A stretch of DNA of 64,000 bases from Prevotella sp. (GTDB lineage Bacteria > Bacteroidota > Bacteroidia > Bacteroidales > Bacteroidaceae). The stretch is taken from NCBI GenBank assembly GCA_017651265.1, contig JAGCDO010000027.1:1-64000 (forward strand), read 5' to 3'. The notes under the pieces were generated by a model. It ran no database searches and was not told the origin of the DNA. It saw only the letters and a list, made by a program, of their open reading frames with translations. The translations under genes were made by a program, and so were the position numbers. Below, in pieces: positions 56,522 through 64,000 of this stretch (its first letter is position 1; each line of letters starts with the position of its first letter).

Positions 56522-58105
56522 ATGCAAAGACTTGTTGCGTTATATAAAAGGTGGAAAGGACAAGAACCACTGCTGACCGAGAAACTGATGGGGGCGGGGA
56601 GTAACCGTGCCTATTACCGCATGAGTGATGCAGATGGCGGTACGGTAATAGGTGTTGTGGGTACGAGCCGTGATGAGAACCATGCGTTTATCTATCTTGC
56701 CAAGCACTTCAATAAGCGTCAACTGCCCGTGCCACGAGTACTGGCTGTTGATGATGATGAATTGAGATACCTGCAGGAGGATTTGGGAACTCTCTCTCTC
56801 TTCGAAGCTGTCAAAGGTGGCAGGGAAGCTGGAGGAAGATATAACCAACGGGAAAAGGAATTGCTTAAGAAAGTGGTTCGCGAACTTCCGAATATCCAGA
56901 TGAGGGGCGCCAGAGGACTCGATTGGAGTAATTGCTATCCGCAACCGGTGTTTGATACAGAGAGTGTGTTGTTCGACTTGAACTACTTCAAATACTGCTT
57001 TCTCAAGCCAACTGACCTCGATTTCCATGAACTGAAACTGGAGGCGAACTTCCGTCTGCTGGCCAAGGATCTTACTTCGGAACCGGGAGAGAGTTTCCTC
57101 TACCGCGATTTCCAGGCAAGGAATGTGATGCTGGTGGAAGATAAAGATGGGGTACAGAAACCTTACTTCATTGATTTCCAGGGAGGACGGAAGGGTCCAT
57201 TCTACTATGATCTGGCTTCGTTCCTGTGGCAGGCATCAGCCAAGTATCCGAATAAGCTGCGTCGCGAACTGATCTATGAGTACTATCAGTCGTTGAGGAA
57301 CTATGTAGAGGTTCCGTCGAAGCGACACTTTGTTGATCAGCTATCTCTCTTCGTCCTCTTCCGTACACTTCAGGTTTTAGGGGCTTATGGCTTCCGCGGC
57401 TACTTCGAACGGAAGAAGCATTTCATTGACAGTATCCCTCCAGCTATTCAAAACCTGCGTGAACTGCTGGGCGTGACAGATTCACAGATATCTCCGTTCA
57501 CAACCCACCTGCTGCAACAGTATCCTTATATGATGGATATGCTGAGGCGACTGACGGAACTGCCACAGTTTGCACAGATTGAGGAACCGGCATTGAGCAG
57601 GGCTGATGGCTATAAGACTACTGAAAGTAATGTCTATCAGGCGCATCCCATGGATGGTCCTGCCACCTATTCGAAATATGACAATAAAGGTCCGCTGGTG
57701 GTGCGCGTGTTTAGTTTCTCCTACCGCAAGGGCATTCCTGAGGATGAGAGCGGCAATGGCGGAGGATATGTATTCGACTGCAGAAGTACGCATAATCCAG
57801 GTCGATATGAGCCGTATAAGAAGCTTACAGGACTGGATGAACCCGTGATCCGATTCCTGGAGGATGATGGAGAGATACTAACATTCCTCGATAGCGTATA
57901 TAAACTGGCTGATCATCATGTGGCACGGTATATCCAGCGTGGTTTTACCTCTCTGATGTTCTCGTTTGGCTGCACAGGCGGACAGCACCGTTCTGTCTAT
58001 TGCGCCCAACATCTGGCAGAACATATCCATCGTAAATATGGGGTGGAGGTGCGTATTTGTCATCGTGAACAAGAGATCACGCAAATACTCGAAAGTAAAA
58101 ACTAA
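56522..58105 (+). CDS. Aminoglycoside-phosphotransferase-fold kinase fused to a RapZ C-terminal domain
   Basis: The product is a 527-residue cytoplasmic protein. Residues ~1-340 are an APH/choline-kinase-type fold: catalytic loop YRDFQARN (D196, N201) and metal-binding IDFQGG (D218). This is similar to AmgK, the anomeric MurNAc/GlcNAc kinase. Residues ~388-527 form a RapZ C-terminal domain with its GCTGGQHRSV motif (G483-V492). In E. coli this part of RapZ binds glucosamine-6-phosphate and RNA. The fusion suggests an amino-sugar kinase or sensor that responds to the hexosamine pool. Substrate and RNA binding are inferred. The RapZ N-terminal P-loop domain is absent. Confidence 0.82.
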   Translation: MQRLVALYKRWKGQEPLLTEKLMGAGSNRAYYRMSDADGGTVIGVVGTSRDENHAFIYLAKHFNKRQLPVPRVLAVDDDELRYLQEDLGTLSLFEAVKGGREAGGRYNQREKELLKKVVRELPNIQMRGARGLDWSNCYPQPVFDTESVLFDLNYFKYCFLKPTDLDFHELKLEANFRLLAKDLTSEPGESFLYRDFQARNVMLVEDKDGVQKPYFIDFQGGRKGPFYYDLASFLWQASAKYPNKLRRELIYEYYQSLRNYVEVPSKRHFVDQLSLFVLFRTLQVLGAYGFRGYFERKKHFIDSIPPAIQNLRELLGVTDSQISPFTTHLLQQYPYMMDMLRRLTELPQFAQIEEPALSRADGYKTTESNVYQAHPMDGPATYSKYDNKGPLVVRVFSFSYRKGIPEDESGNGGGYVFDCRSTHNPGRYEPYKKLTGLDEPVIRFLEDDGEILTFLDSVYKLADHHVARYIQRGFTSLMFSFGCTGGQHRSVYCAQHLAEHIHRKYGVEVRICHREQEITQILESKN

Positions 58106-58137
58106 TTTATTACTTATTATTATCAATATTACAAACA

Positions 58138-59112
58138 ATGAAAAAGATCTTATTATCTGTTATGCTTTTCGGCTGTGCACTCGCAATGGAAGCACAGCCC
58201 GGTGGCGGTCGTCCTGGTGGCGGCTTCGGAGGCTTTGGTGGCTTCCAGGCTCAGCAGGTCAAGTTGGAAACTTCTCAGGAGTGGAAAGATGTGAACTATG
58301 TGGGTGATGGCAAGGCTTATCACACCTGTGATATCTATCTGCCTAAGAAGAAGCAGGCTTCTTATCCCGTGGTCATCCATATCTATGGTAGTGCCTGGTT
58401 CAGTAACAACAGTAAGGGGGCAGCCGACTTAGGTACAATTGTCAATGCACTGCTCAAGGCTGGTTATGCCGTGGTATGTCCAAACCACCGTTCCAGCGGT
58501 GATGCCAAGTGGCCTGCACAGATTCATGATATCCGTGCCGTGATCCGTTTCGTACGTGCTGAGGCTGCTGTGTATCACTTCGACCCTTCGTTCATCGCTA
58601 CCAGCGGATTCAGCAGTGGCGGTCATCTCTCTTCCACAGCAGCAACGACAAGTGGTATCAAGCAGACAAAGGTGGGTACTGTTGACATCGACCTTGAAGG
58701 ATCATTAGGACGCTATACAGGACAACCCAGTACGGTGAATGCCGCTTGCGACTGGTCGGGACCGGTTGACCTTACTAATATGGACTGCGGTGAATCTATG
58801 AGTATGGGCGCTAACAGTCCTGAGGATGTTCTGTTGGGATCAAAGCTGGCTGAGGAACCTGACAAGTACCGCAGTCTGAGTGCTACCAACTATGTAAACA
58901 AGAACAATCCGCCTATCATCATCTTCCATGGTGAGAAGGACAATGTGGTACCTTGCTGTCAAGGAAAGGAGTTCTATGAACTGCTGAAGGCTGCAGGCGT
59001 GAAGACCGAAGCTACCTTCGTGCCGGAAGGTGGACATGGTATGGGTATGTATGCCGAGGAGAACCTGCAGAAGATGGTGAACTTCCTCAATGCAGTAAGG
59101 ACGAAGAAATAA
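58138..59112 (+). CDS. Exported alpha/beta hydrolase (esterase)
   Basis: The product has 324 residues. A signal peptide (about 1-20) is followed by a Gly-rich stretch (PGGGRPGGGFGGFGGF) and an alpha/beta-hydrolase fold. The oxyanion region is HIYGSAWF (about 80-87), the nucleophile elbow is GFSSGGH (Ser near residue 163), the acid is probably Asp in HGEKDNVVP and the His lies in GGHGMG. The group includes carbohydrate de-esterifying enzymes. It stands 4 bases before a GDSL/SASA-type esterase gene, so the pair could deacetylate or deferuloylate the same polysaccharide. Confidence 0.85.
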   Translation: MKKILLSVMLFGCALAMEAQPGGGRPGGGFGGFGGFQAQQVKLETSQEWKDVNYVGDGKAYHTCDIYLPKKKQASYPVVIHIYGSAWFSNNSKGAADLGTIVNALLKAGYAVVCPNHRSSGDAKWPAQIHDIRAVIRFVRAEAAVYHFDPSFIATSGFSSGGHLSSTAATTSGIKQTKVGTVDIDLEGSLGRYTGQPSTVNAACDWSGPVDLTNMDCGESMSMGANSPEDVLLGSKLAEEPDKYRSLSATNYVNKNNPPIIIFHGEKDNVVPCCQGKEFYELLKAAGVKTEATFVPEGGHGMGMYAEENLQKMVNFLNAVRTKK

Positions 59113-59116
59113 GGAA

Positions 59117-60397
59117 ATGAAAAAGCTATTTATTATGGGGGTGCTACTCACCACCCTTGTTGTCGGTGTCAAGGCTGACGTGGATCCGAATTTCTATATC
59201 TATCTGTGCTTCGGACAGTCGAATATGGAAGGTAATGCTCAGCCGCAAAGTGTCGACAAACAATATGTCGACCCGCGCTTTCAGATGCTGGCAACCACCA
59301 ATTTCAACTCTCCCAAACGGACGATGGGCGAATGGTACACAGCAACGTGTCCCATCGTCAGTCCTTGGGGAGGATTGGGTATGGCCGACTATTTCGGACG
59401 TACGATGGTGGCTGCTTTGCCAGCAAATGTCAGAGTGGGTGTGGTTGATGTGGCCATTGGTGGCATTGCCATCGAGGGTTTCATGTCGGATAAGATAGGC
59501 GATCTCCTTAAAAGTGCTGATGGATGGCAGAAAGAAAGGATCATTGCCTATGGAAGTGATCCCTACAGACGACTGGTTGACATGGGCAAGAAGGCTCAGG
59601 AAGTGGGGGTGATCAAGGGAATCCTGCTCCACCAGGGCTGCTCGAACAATGGTCAGTCTGATTGGCCACAGAAGGTGAAGGGTATCTATGAGGGTATTCT
59701 GGCTGAATTGGGTCTGGATGCTAAGGATGTACCTTTGTTCGTAGGCGAAACCTTACGACAAGATCAAGGTGGAGGCTGCTACCTGCACAATACCGTGGTG
59801 GCCAAGATGCCGTCAGTAGTACCCACTTCGTATATTGTTTATTCAAACGGCATTCCTGGCAATAACATGGATCAGTGGCATTTCTCTGCCGCAGGCTACC
59901 GTACCTTTGGTAAACGTTATGCCTATGAGGCACTGAAGGTGATGGGACGTGAAACGAAAGTTGATGCCGACTATGAGATGAATGATAACCTGAAGAAGTT
60001 CTTCCAAGTTACAGGACTGAATGAAATCAAAGACTTCTCGCCATCGAAAGGAAGCTCACGAGTCCTTAAAATTACAGCCACTTTTGCTGATAAGCATACC
60101 GAAGATGTGATGAACGAGGCGCAGATTACCCTTCCTGATTTCATCACCTTCAAGGATGGAAAGATCAAGGTGAATGATGAAGGGGAAGGTGATGTGGTCA
60201 TCAGTTATACCGATTTCCTGGGTAATACCGTTACCACATCGTTCCATGTTACTTGTGTAGGAACAGGTATCCAAGAGGTGAATAGCGATCATCCTTCAGA
60301 TCAGCAAGTGTATGATCTCAATGGCAGTCGTGTCAATGGGAAGCAGTTGCAACCTGGTATCTATATCAAGGATGGAAAGAAACGAGTTGAAAGATGA
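59117..60397 (+). CDS. SASA/CE6-type acetylesterase with C-terminal sorting-like domain
   Basis: The product has 426 residues with a signal peptide (about 1-20). The catalytic Ser lies in GQSNMEG (about residues 33-39). Family block DVAIGGIAIEGF and the distal HFSAAGYRTFG (catalytic His) are present, as in sialate O-acetylesterase and acetylxylan esterase (DUF303, CE6) families. The C-terminal ~110 residues are a separate domain. It ends VYDLNGSRVNGKQLQPG-IYIKDGKK, the form of the type-IX-secretion-like tail of Prevotella exported proteins. The likely role is removal of acetyl groups from hemicellulose. It is in operon with the upstream esterase. Confidence 0.88.
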   Translation: MKKLFIMGVLLTTLVVGVKADVDPNFYIYLCFGQSNMEGNAQPQSVDKQYVDPRFQMLATTNFNSPKRTMGEWYTATCPIVSPWGGLGMADYFGRTMVAALPANVRVGVVDVAIGGIAIEGFMSDKIGDLLKSADGWQKERIIAYGSDPYRRLVDMGKKAQEVGVIKGILLHQGCSNNGQSDWPQKVKGIYEGILAELGLDAKDVPLFVGETLRQDQGGGCYLHNTVVAKMPSVVPTSYIVYSNGIPGNNMDQWHFSAAGYRTFGKRYAYEALKVMGRETKVDADYEMNDNLKKFFQVTGLNEIKDFSPSKGSSRVLKITATFADKHTEDVMNEAQITLPDFITFKDGKIKVNDEGEGDVVISYTDFLGNTVTTSFHVTCVGTGIQEVNSDHPSDQQVYDLNGSRVNGKQLQPGIYIKDGKKRVER

Positions 60398-60414
60398 ACG
60401 ATTGGAGAATAAAG

Positions 60415-60453
60415 AAGATCAGCCGAATGAAAATTCGGCTGATCTTAGTTTTT
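60415..60453 (+). terminator. Bidirectional terminator between convergent esterase genes
   Basis: A perfect 14-bp stem (60415-60428 with 60433-60446), a 4-base loop GAAA, T-rich downstream and A-rich upstream. It serves the plus-strand esterase operon and possibly the minus-strand carboxylesterase. Confidence 0.85.
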
Positions 60454-60467
60454 GGCGTTTCGATGCC

Positions 60468-61940
60468 TTACGGCTTGATGGGCACACCCATCTGAGAGTT
60501 TTCTACATTATTCTCGTCCAATCGGAAAAGCATGAAGTTCGGGTTCGCTGCGGTACAGGGGGTCCATTCACCATCTTCCTTACCATTCGGATTACTGTAC
60601 TTAGCGAAGTTCGTCCAAGCAGTGAGCATCTTCTCAGCCAGATCCCAGTCGCCTTGTGTCCACGGGCGCCAGCAGTGCTTCAGACTCTTGAACACAAACC
60701 AGAGATCGGAAGAGTGGAATGCACCTTTCAGACGGGATGTGATCTCAGGATGCTTGCCATCATCGGGTAACGGGCGGGCAAACTCATAAGCCCAGGCCTT
60801 ACCGCCCTGACTCTCGCGAACCTTACAGAACTCAGCAATGCCAGCTGCCATATCACCCATGTCATTCAGGGTGTAACCAATCATATAAGGTACATCTGCC
60901 AGTGAACCGGCGCGGGCAGCCTCGTCGAAACTCTTCAGACTCACATAGCCGTCAACGATAGGACGGTTAATGAGATACACATCGTTCTTGGTAACAGCAT
61001 TATAGAGGTCGGCCACTGTATACATGGTCTCTGTTGATGCAGCACGCAGCTTCTCCAAATCGGTAAGACCGGCCCAGTCCATCACTTTCTTAGTATTGGC
61101 TTCTGATTCCTGAAGAGAAGGATTGTAAGTGAAGAAACGGTTCATAGGAGTGGCTGGCTTGGCTTCCTCGCCTTCCTTGGCAGGAACATTGATACCTCCA
61201 CCACTCATGATAACAGCCTTGTGGAACAGACCACGGGCCAAGGGCGACTCGCAAAGGGTCTTTACACTACCAGCACCGGCACTCTGACCGAAGATGGTTA
61301 CGTTATCGGGGTCGCCGCCAAACTGGGCGATATTGTTCTTAATCCACTTAAGCGACTGGATCTGGTCGAGGATACCGTAGTTGCCGGAAACGTTATTAGG
61401 ACTTTCCTTCGACAACTCCGGATAGGTGAAGAAACCAAAGACGCCCAGACGGTAGTTGATGGATACGAGCACGACATCCTTCGAAGCCCACTCCTGACCG
61501 TCGAACTCGGGCTCTGAACCCCAGCCTTCACGGTAGCCACCACCGTGGATCCACAAAGCTACAGGCAGTTTCTTGTTCACATCACCAGGTGCCTTTGTCC
61601 AGACATTCAGGTAAAGACAGTCCTCACTGTAAGGAGATTCGTCGCCGTAGCCCCACTCAGAAGCATAGAAACCAGGGTAATGAACGGCTTGATAGCCAGG
61701 ATGACCGAACTTGTCGCAGATGCGAATGCTGTCCCAAGCCACCACAGGCTGAGGCTCCTTCCAACGCAGTTCACCAATTGGAGGTGCTGCATAAGGGATA
61801 CCACGATAAACGTACACACCAGGATTCTCTGCCAACACGCCCTGAATCTGACCGCCTTCGATGGTCAGTACGGGATTATTGGCTTCCTTACTGCAGCTCC
61901 AAAGGAGCAGAAGGGGTAAGGCAAACAATAATTTCTTCAT
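60468..61940 (-). CDS. Type-B carboxylesterase lipoprotein
   Basis: The product has 490 residues. The lipoprotein signal is MKKLLFALPLLLLWSC (Cys16). Carboxylesterase-B hallmarks are GIPYAAPPIGELRW (about 47-60), EDCLYLNVW, the oxyanion HGGGY and the nucleophile elbow FGQSAGAGS (about residues 205-213). The start at 61940 gives the lipoprotein signal; 18 more codons upstream are in frame but lack sense. Substrate unknown; in this neighbourhood of esterases and glycosidases it may act on esterified plant glycans. Confidence 0.9.
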   Translation of the reverse strand: MKKLLFALPLLLLWSCSKEANNPVLTIEGGQIQGVLAENPGVYVYRGIPYAAPPIGELRWKEPQPVVAWDSIRICDKFGHPGYQAVHYPGFYASEWGYGDESPYSEDCLYLNVWTKAPGDVNKKLPVALWIHGGGYREGWGSEPEFDGQEWASKDVVLVSINYRLGVFGFFTYPELSKESPNNVSGNYGILDQIQSLKWIKNNIAQFGGDPDNVTIFGQSAGAGSVKTLCESPLARGLFHKAVIMSGGGINVPAKEGEEAKPATPMNRFFTYNPSLQESEANTKKVMDWAGLTDLEKLRAASTETMYTVADLYNAVTKNDVYLINRPIVDGYVSLKSFDEAARAGSLADVPYMIGYTLNDMGDMAAGIAEFCKVRESQGGKAWAYEFARPLPDDGKHPEITSRLKGAFHSSDLWFVFKSLKHCWRPWTQGDWDLAEKMLTAWTNFAKYSNPNGKEDGEWTPCTAANPNFMLFRLDENNVENSQMGVPIKP

Positions 61941-61991
61941 GCTACAATAGTTTTTAGTTATTAATCGGGTTCTATTTTTCAATGGGTTTTG

Positions 61992-61999
61992 CAAAGATA
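61992..61999 (-). promoter_or_regulatory. -7 box of the carboxylesterase gene
   Basis: TATCTTTG on the minus strand; no clear -33 element at 19-20 bases. The leader to 61940 is about 45 bases. Confidence 0.45.
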
Positions 62000-62073
62000 G
62001 AATTTTTAACGAATTAGGTGTTATCTAAGACTGTCTTTTTTTTTCGATGTAACATGAGGTGTCATTTTTTGAT

Positions 62074-62145
62074 ACAAACCATGTTTGTTTTGAAAGAAAA
62101 ACTAAGTTTTTTTCTTTGATTTGTTCTCGTTTATCCGTACCTTTG
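62074..62145 (+). promoter_or_regulatory. Promoter and possible operator of the third GH31 gene
   Basis: TTTG (62115-62118), 19 bases, TACCTTTG (62138-62145), then about 23 bases to the ATG at 62169. An upstream palindrome ACAAAC-CAT-GTTTGT (62074-62088) could be a regulator site. Confidence 0.6.
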
Positions 62146-62168
62146 CAGGCAATAAACTGCTTAAGTAT

Positions 62169-64000
62169 ATGAAATCTTACAAGAAACTGATCATTTTTGT
62201 TTTGTCCTTAATCCTTAATATGGGTATGGTTACGGCTTCTTTTGCTAAAGGAACGCTAACCGTTAAAACAGTAGCTAAGAATGCTGTACGCATACAATAT
62301 GCAGAAGGAGAGGATAACAACTTACCCGACTGGGTTTATGTGAAGCATGAGGAAGTGAATGCCGACATCCGTGTTGACGTGGATAAGAAACGTCAGCGGG
62401 TGGTGGTGAAGGATAAGAATGGGAAAACCGTGTTCAAAGCCCTCAGACACGAATTGGTGAATGGGGAGGCTACACTTGTCATTGCCTCACCGAAAGATGA
62501 GTGCCTTTACGGACTCGGGCAGTTCCAGGATGGATATAGTAATATTCGCGGACTTACCCGTAGACTGACGCAGGTGAATACGCAGATATCTGTTCCCATG
62601 ATGCTTTCCAGTAAGGGCTATGGCATACTGTGGAACAACTATGGATTAACAGATTTCAATCCCAGTAACCAATATGTGGCGTTGACAAAACAAGAAGGAG
62701 AAGGCAATAGGGAGGTGGTGAATGTAACCTCAACTGAAGGAACAAGGAGAGAGGTGCGCCAGCGGAATGTCTTCCAGGCTACCATTAACGTGGATAAAGA
62801 AGGTGACTATTCGCTGCTGCTGGATGTGGGTCAGAAGATGGCTCGCCGGCATCATCTGCAGATAGATGGGGAAACGGTTATCGACCTGCAGAACACATGG
62901 CTTCCGCCAACAGCTTCTGCCATCGTTCATCTGAAGAAAGGGAAGCATACCCTTTACGCAGAGCTCTCCAGAGGAGATGAGCCTGTAGTATATTATGGTA
63001 AGGTGAAGGATGAAACGGTATTCCATTCTCCTAAAGCTACGGCGGTTGACTATACCATCTTTGTCGGTACTGCCGACGAGATTATTGCTTCCTATCGTGA
63101 TCTTACCGGTCATGCACCACTTATGCCACGATGGGCTACTGGTTATATCCATTGTCGGGAACGATTCCATTCACAGGATGAGATTTTGCAGACAGTAGCA
63201 AGATTCCGACAGGAAAACCTGCCATTGGATGTGATTGTACAAGACTGGCAGTATTGGGGTAAGTATGGTTGGAATGCCATGCAGTTCGACGAGGATCATT
63301 ACCCCAACCCGAAAGAGTTGACTGATAGTCTGCATCACCAAGGTGTCAAACTGATGCTCAGCGTGTGGTCGAAGATTGACAAGAACTCCGAGGTGGGTAA
63401 GGAAATGTTGCGAAAAGGCTATTACATCCCTAATACCGACTGGATTGATTTCTTCTCTCCTGAAGCTGCTCAGGCCTATTGGCAGAACTTCAGTCAGCGA
63501 CTCCTCCCCTTGGGCATTGACGCTTGGTGGCAGGATGCTACAGAGCCAGAGAATGATGATCTTGTTGGCCGACGGGTAAACAATGGTCGATGGGCAGGTG
63601 AGGATGTGAGGAATATCTATCCGCTGCTGGTGAACAAAACCGTTTATGAGGGATTACGCAAAGACCGACCGGAACAACGTCCGATGATTCTTACCCGTTG
63701 CGGATATACAGGAATCCAGCGCTATGGTACGGCATTATGGTCGGGTGACGTAGGAAACGACTGGGAGACATTACGCCGACAACTGACAGCAGGAATGGGT
63801 CTGCAGGCAGCTGGTGTTCCTTGGTGGACATACGATGCGGGTGGTTTCTTCCGTCCGAATAATCAATACACCAACCAGGAATATATCGAGCGGATGTTGC
63901 GGTGGATAGAGACAAGTGTCTTCCTGCCCCTGATGCGTGTTCATGGCTATATGAGTGAGACAGAGCCGTGGAAATATGGGAAGGAGGCACAGAATATCAT
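62169..64000 (+). CDS. Glycoside hydrolase family 31, PA14-containing, cut by window end
   Basis: 610 codons are visible and the frame stays open to base 64000. A signal peptide (about 1-26, ending TASFA) is followed by the GH31 N-terminal sandwich and a PA14-like insertion (about 196-277; NVFQATINVDKEGDYSLLL...). The barrel has nucleophile D456 in AWWQDATEPEN. The C-terminal part lies beyond the window. The domain order and WWxDAxEP motif match the GH31 at 13201 rather than the one at 20790. Probable alpha-xylosidase or alpha-glucosidase of the same glycan system. Confidence 0.88.
   Translation, partial: MKSYKKLIIFVLSLILNMGMVTASFAKGTLTVKTVAKNAVRIQYAEGEDNNLPDWVYVKHEEVNADIRVDVDKKRQRVVVKDKNGKTVFKALRHELVNGEATLVIASPKDECLYGLGQFQDGYSNIRGLTRRLTQVNTQISVPMMLSSKGYGILWNNYGLTDFNPSNQYVALTKQEGEGNREVVNVTSTEGTRREVRQRNVFQATINVDKEGDYSLLLDVGQKMARRHHLQIDGETVIDLQNTWLPPTASAIVHLKKGKHTLYAELSRGDEPVVYYGKVKDETVFHSPKATAVDYTIFVGTADEIIASYRDLTGHAPLMPRWATGYIHCRERFHSQDEILQTVARFRQENLPLDVIVQDWQYWGKYGWNAMQFDEDHYPNPKELTDSLHHQGVKLMLSVWSKIDKNSEVGKEMLRKGYYIPNTDWIDFFSPEAAQAYWQNFSQRLLPLGIDAWWQDATEPENDDLVGRRVNNGRWAGEDVRNIYPLLVNKTVYEGLRKDRPEQRPMILTRCGYTGIQRYGTALWSGDVGNDWETLRRQLTAGMGLQAAGVPWWTYDAGGFFRPNNQYTNQEYIERMLRWIETSVFLPLMRVHGYMSETEPWKYGKEAQNI

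Noticed and set aside
62169..64000. Frameshift in the third GH31 gene near its catalytic motif
   Set aside because: A recount shows that the signal peptide and the WWQDATEP motif are in the same open frame.

Overview
The window looks like the chromosome of a member of the Bacteroidota, most likely Prevotellaceae (Prevotella, Segatella or a close relative). The evidence is the repeated Bacteroidota promoter signature (TTTG, 19-20 bases, TAnnTTTG), a hybrid two-component regulator (HTCS), many Bacteroidota-specific families (DUF5686, DUF4230, DUF6048, DUF6452, DUF4199, DUF3874, GIN domain) and lipoprotein signals of that group. No ribosomal operon, prophage or CRISPR array is visible.

Layout. 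1-1.7 kb: 3' end of a VapE/DUF3874 helicase-like gene and a GIN-domain lipoprotein. 1.87-7.8 kb: a lipid-like biosynthesis cluster (nucleotidyltransferase, ATP-grasp-like protein, CDP-alcohol phosphatidyltransferase, DUF5686 outer-membrane protein, HAD phosphatase). 8.1-23.1 kb: a carbohydrate locus with a LacI regulator, an HTCS, then GH31, GH127, GH2 and GH31 exported enzymes. 23.2-29.5 kb: mntP, a REP-associated tyrosine transposase with an extra C-terminal domain, a sodium:amino-acid symporter with two DUF4230 proteins, small envelope proteins and exonuclease III. 29.6-33.7 kb: an ECF sigma factor, a membrane-anchored beta-barrel protein and two lipoproteins, with a shared promoter-like element in front of the sigma gene and of the lipoprotein pair. 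33.7-34.8 kb: a gene-free convergent gap full of hairpins and a helically phased ACCTAAC array. 34.8-47.2 kb: housekeeping genes (ribH, recF, DUF721, fau, S41 protease, dCMP deaminase, M3 peptidase, Crp-like regulator, apbE, GT2, DUF4199). 47.3-47.6 kb: SRP RNA and tRNA-Thr. 47.7-54.1 kb: GH2, GH43 and GH29 on the minus strand. 54.2-58.1 kb: groESL behind a sigma-54-type promoter, a candidate small RNA, and a kinase fused to a RapZ C-terminal domain. 58.1-64 kb: esterases and a third GH31 gene cut by the window end.

The glycosidases (three GH31, two GH2, GH43, GH127, GH29) and the acetyl-esterase-like proteins would together remove xylose, galactose, arabinose, fucose and acetyl decorations. 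This fits stripping of xyloglucan-like side chains. No SusC/SusD pair and no backbone endoglucanase lies in the window.

The most unusual global feature is a set of short tandem tracts with strict 7-base periodicity (some 8 or 9). They sit at gene ends and starts, and in several cases inside coding sequence in frame. They extend a peptidase and a beta-galactosidase and form part of two signal peptides.
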